A DNA stretch of 64,000 nt from JOPF136 sp963773835 (GTDB taxonomy: Bacteria; Acidobacteriota; Terriglobia; Acidiferrales; UBA7541). The position numbers and the translations under genes were made by a program. Within the stretch, counting starts at the first letter, position 1, and the number at the start of each line of letters is the position of its first letter. The DNA lies in the NCBI GenBank assembly GCA_963773835.1, contig CAVZCQ010000004.1, positions 1,240,001-1,304,000 of the forward strand, written 5' to 3'. The notes beneath the pieces were generated by a model that worked only from the letters and a program-made list of their open reading frames with translations, was not told the origin of the DNA and did not search any database. Of the stretch, positions 63,101 to 64,000 are shown in pieces.

Positions 63101-63999
63101 TCCACCACCCAGAAAACTCCTACCGCCCAGTCGCCGCACACGCACGCCGCTTCCAGCACGCGCGGCATCGCCGCCGCCAGCGATTCCGATTCGTTGAGCG
63201 CCGAAGCCACCGTGTGCTCCATGGTCACGATGCGCTCGATGCGCTTCTGGTCCGTGATGTCTTCCACCGTCCCCACGAATCCCGTGATCTTCCCGTTCGC
63301 GCCTCGCAGCGTCGCCGCGCGCACGAACACCCAGCGCATTTCTCCTTTCCGCGTCACCACGCGCAGCCCCTGCTCGAAGTCCCGCTTCGCACGCGCCGCG
63401 CGCCGCCATTCCACCAGCACCGCCGCCAGATCCTTCGCGTGCACGGCTCCGCGCCATCCGTTTTCGCTCAGCTCCGCCGCCGTCCTCCCGGTCAGCCGTT
63501 CCAGCCGCTCGTTCGCGTACGTGCACCGCCCCTCCGCTCCCGCCTGGAAGATCCCCACCGGCGATGCCGCGGTCAGCGAGCGGAACATCCGCTCGTTCCC
63601 CTCCAGCGAGTCCTGGGCCTGCTGCCGCAACTGATTGTCTTTCTCCAGCCGGCGGTTCAGCCGCGTCAGCTCGTCGGTTCGTTCTTTCACTCGCCCCTCG
63701 AACTGCCGTTGCTGCTCGCGCACTTTCTCCGCCATCTGGTTGAACGCTTCGGTCAGAACGCCCACCTCGTCCCTCGAGCTGACCGGAATCGGCACCCACG
63801 CCATCGCTCCCGCGCTCGCAAACTGGCGTGCCCCCGCCGTCAGCGCGTGGACCGGTCGCAGGTGCCGCCGCACGATCAGTGAGGCCGCGCCCACACCGAT
63901 CATCACCACCAGAAGCACGGTCGCCAGCATCACCATCTCCGCCCGCCGCAGCGACGACTGGAGCCGGATCGGCCGGAACCCCACATGCACCGTTCCCTC
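60187..63999 (-). CDS. Hybrid sensor histidine kinase, cut by the window end
   Basis: At least 1270 aa; the frame runs off the right edge (EGTVHVGFRPIRLQSSL), so sensor domain and start are missing. Order: membrane segment (VMLATVLLVVMIGVGAASLIV), HAMP, coiled coil, PAS (ERMFRSLTAASPVGIFQAG), GAF, PAS (LLESASQAVVVADSGGQIVLVNRRTEEMFGYTREEMLAM), GAF, HisKA (MSHEIRTPMNGVLGMTG), HATPase_c (GTGLGLSISKELV), REC1 (IRVLVVDDDATNRR), REC2 (ILLVEDNAVNQK, FMDCHMPEMDGYEATREIRRR). BarA/TorS-like layout without Hpt. It faces metH convergently, 36 bp away. Confidence 0.93.
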   Translation of the reverse strand, partial: EGTVHVGFRPIRLQSSLRRAEMVMLATVLLVVMIGVGAASLIVRRHLRPVHALTAGARQFASAGAMAWVPIPVSSRDEVGVLTEAFNQMAEKVREQQRQFEGRVKERTDELTRLNRRLEKDNQLRQQAQDSLEGNERMFRSLTAASPVGIFQAGAEGRCTYANERLERLTGRTAAELSENGWRGAVHAKDLAAVLVEWRRAARAKRDFEQGLRVVTRKGEMRWVFVRAATLRGANGKITGFVGTVEDITDQKRIERIVTMEHTVASALNESESLAAAMPRVLEAACVCGDWAVGVFWVVDRPAGMLRFGEGWQLPGAGAKTFLELSRALSFARGIGLSGRVWGEGRAWWAPDAWEDPRRKRATAGRESGLRAACAIPVMYGGEVVAVIELSGLEARDPDPLWLRVMDSIAGQIGIFIGRRRAQQAREQSEEQFRTLLESASQAVVVADSGGQIVLVNRRTEEMFGYTREEMLAMKMEELVGEGSRGAYQKRRGDAAERGEGTAASPLELAGRRKDGADLPVEMSLSLVETNSGRLEMSLLNDVSERRRRELVQGASYRVAEAANSTDDFEQLLPRIHGIVGELMYAKNFYIAFFDPVDDVVSFPYWADEHDAAPAARKRGRGLTEYVLRTGHALLATPEVYEAMVQRDEVEAMGAPSLDWLGVPLLSGEQPMGAIVVQTYTPGARYGEEEKRILSFVAGQVSMAVTRKRAEIELRRARDAAEAANRAKSEFLAVMSHEIRTPMNGVLGMTGLLLDTPMSPEQKEYAGSLRDSAESLLELINDVLDFSKIEAGRMTIEPFPFDLRRAVEEVADLQLSRAQEKGIDLIVRYAPGMPVRVVGDAGRLRQILINLVNNAIKFTEHGHVFLNVDCETEAPHQARCRFTVEDTGIGIPEEKQREIFERFAQADVSTTRRFGGTGLGLSISKELVTLMGGEIGVRSRPGEGSAFWFVVTLALEPESAPAPPADAELKGIRVLVVDDDATNRRVLHEQLSAWKMRPEECASGVEALAMMRQAASQSVPFSMAVLDHQMPGMDGEALGRLIKQTPELQGTVLVMLTSMGRRGDGARLRHAGFAAYLTKPARQSVLFDALQGAWAARGAGGRAPLVTRHSLNESAAGSRNGGAAPRFHARILLVEDNAVNQKVATRMLERLGCRVDKAGNGKEAVDMVGTLPYDLVFMDCHMPEMDGYEATREIRRREAGGRRHTIVAMTANALAGDREKCLEAGMDDYISKPILKEDLIAALASFAPETREGEMPGVPAVGEAVKATED

Positions 64000-64000
64000 G

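Noticed and set aside
60388..63882. A 1164-codon open frame antisense to the hybrid kinase
   Set aside because: Shadow frame rich in Arg, His and Pro; the kinase on the other strand has every expected motif.
1..64000. Prophage or insertion sequence
   Set aside because: No transposase, integrase, capsid, portal or terminase gene is seen; repeats present are REP-like or the tRNA duplication.

Overview
This 64 kb window is GC-rich, densely coded bacterial chromosome. It most resembles a soil Acidobacteriota: Tat-exported solute-binding proteins, winged-helix regulators paired with small membrane proteins, a MacB-like exporter, DUF3224, an orphan Rhs tip, PilZ and GGDEF proteins, large porins, a PEP-CTERM protein and REP-like palindromes between genes. 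No rRNA or phylogenetic marker is present, so the phylum is an inference. I see no CRISPR array, prophage or intact IS element.

Region by region. 1-1.6 kb: endonuclease III, a dUTPase/dCTP-deaminase-fold protein and tRNA-Pro(UGG). 1.6-6.3 kb (minus): a complete branched-chain-amino-acid-type ABC importer, its genes coupled by 4-base overlaps and separated from the binding-protein gene by a perfect hairpin. 6.7-12.2 kb (minus): membrane protein, UppS, HTH regulator plus membrane partner, DUF3224, RecQ, GNAT. 12.4-18.5 kb (plus): the most notable locus. A FadR/FCD regulator with its own palindromic operator is followed by three subunits of a thiamine-diphosphate 2-oxoacid:ferredoxin oxidoreductase, an OxlT-like oxalate/formate antiporter and a strong terminator. 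Active-site residues point to oxalate oxidoreductase. 18.6-24.8 kb: secreted proteins and a porin. A near copy of the regulator's operator lies upstream of the porin with matching promoter geometry, so the porin probably belongs to the same regulon.

25-36.7 kb: ABC exporter pair, diguanylate cyclase, Rhs C-terminal tip with a secreted partner, a 1.27 kb gene desert with hairpins, a frameshifted M1 aminopeptidase, a Rieske oxygenase and a secreted esterase. 36.8-46.7 kb: PilZ protein, NarL/NarX-type two-component system, divergent DcaP-like porin behind a sigma70-like promoter and a CRP-like site, and a four-gene carbohydrate-type ABC importer. 46.7-64 kb: a degenerate HD/zinc/PilZ-like protein; tRNA-His followed by a hicBA toxin-antitoxin pair and a 53-nt copy of the tRNA 3' part (the trace of a tiny integration); a PEP-CTERM protein; a 711-aa orphan; an acyl-CoA ligase; an ABM monooxygenase; a toastrack membrane protein; a membrane/pilin-like fusion; full-length MetH; and a hybrid histidine kinase cut by the window end.

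Working model for the centre, part sequence and part inference: the porin admits a small dicarboxylate, the OFA carrier takes up oxalate, and the TPP/Fe-S enzyme oxidises it to CO2 while reducing ferredoxin, all under one FCD-family regulator with at least two operators.
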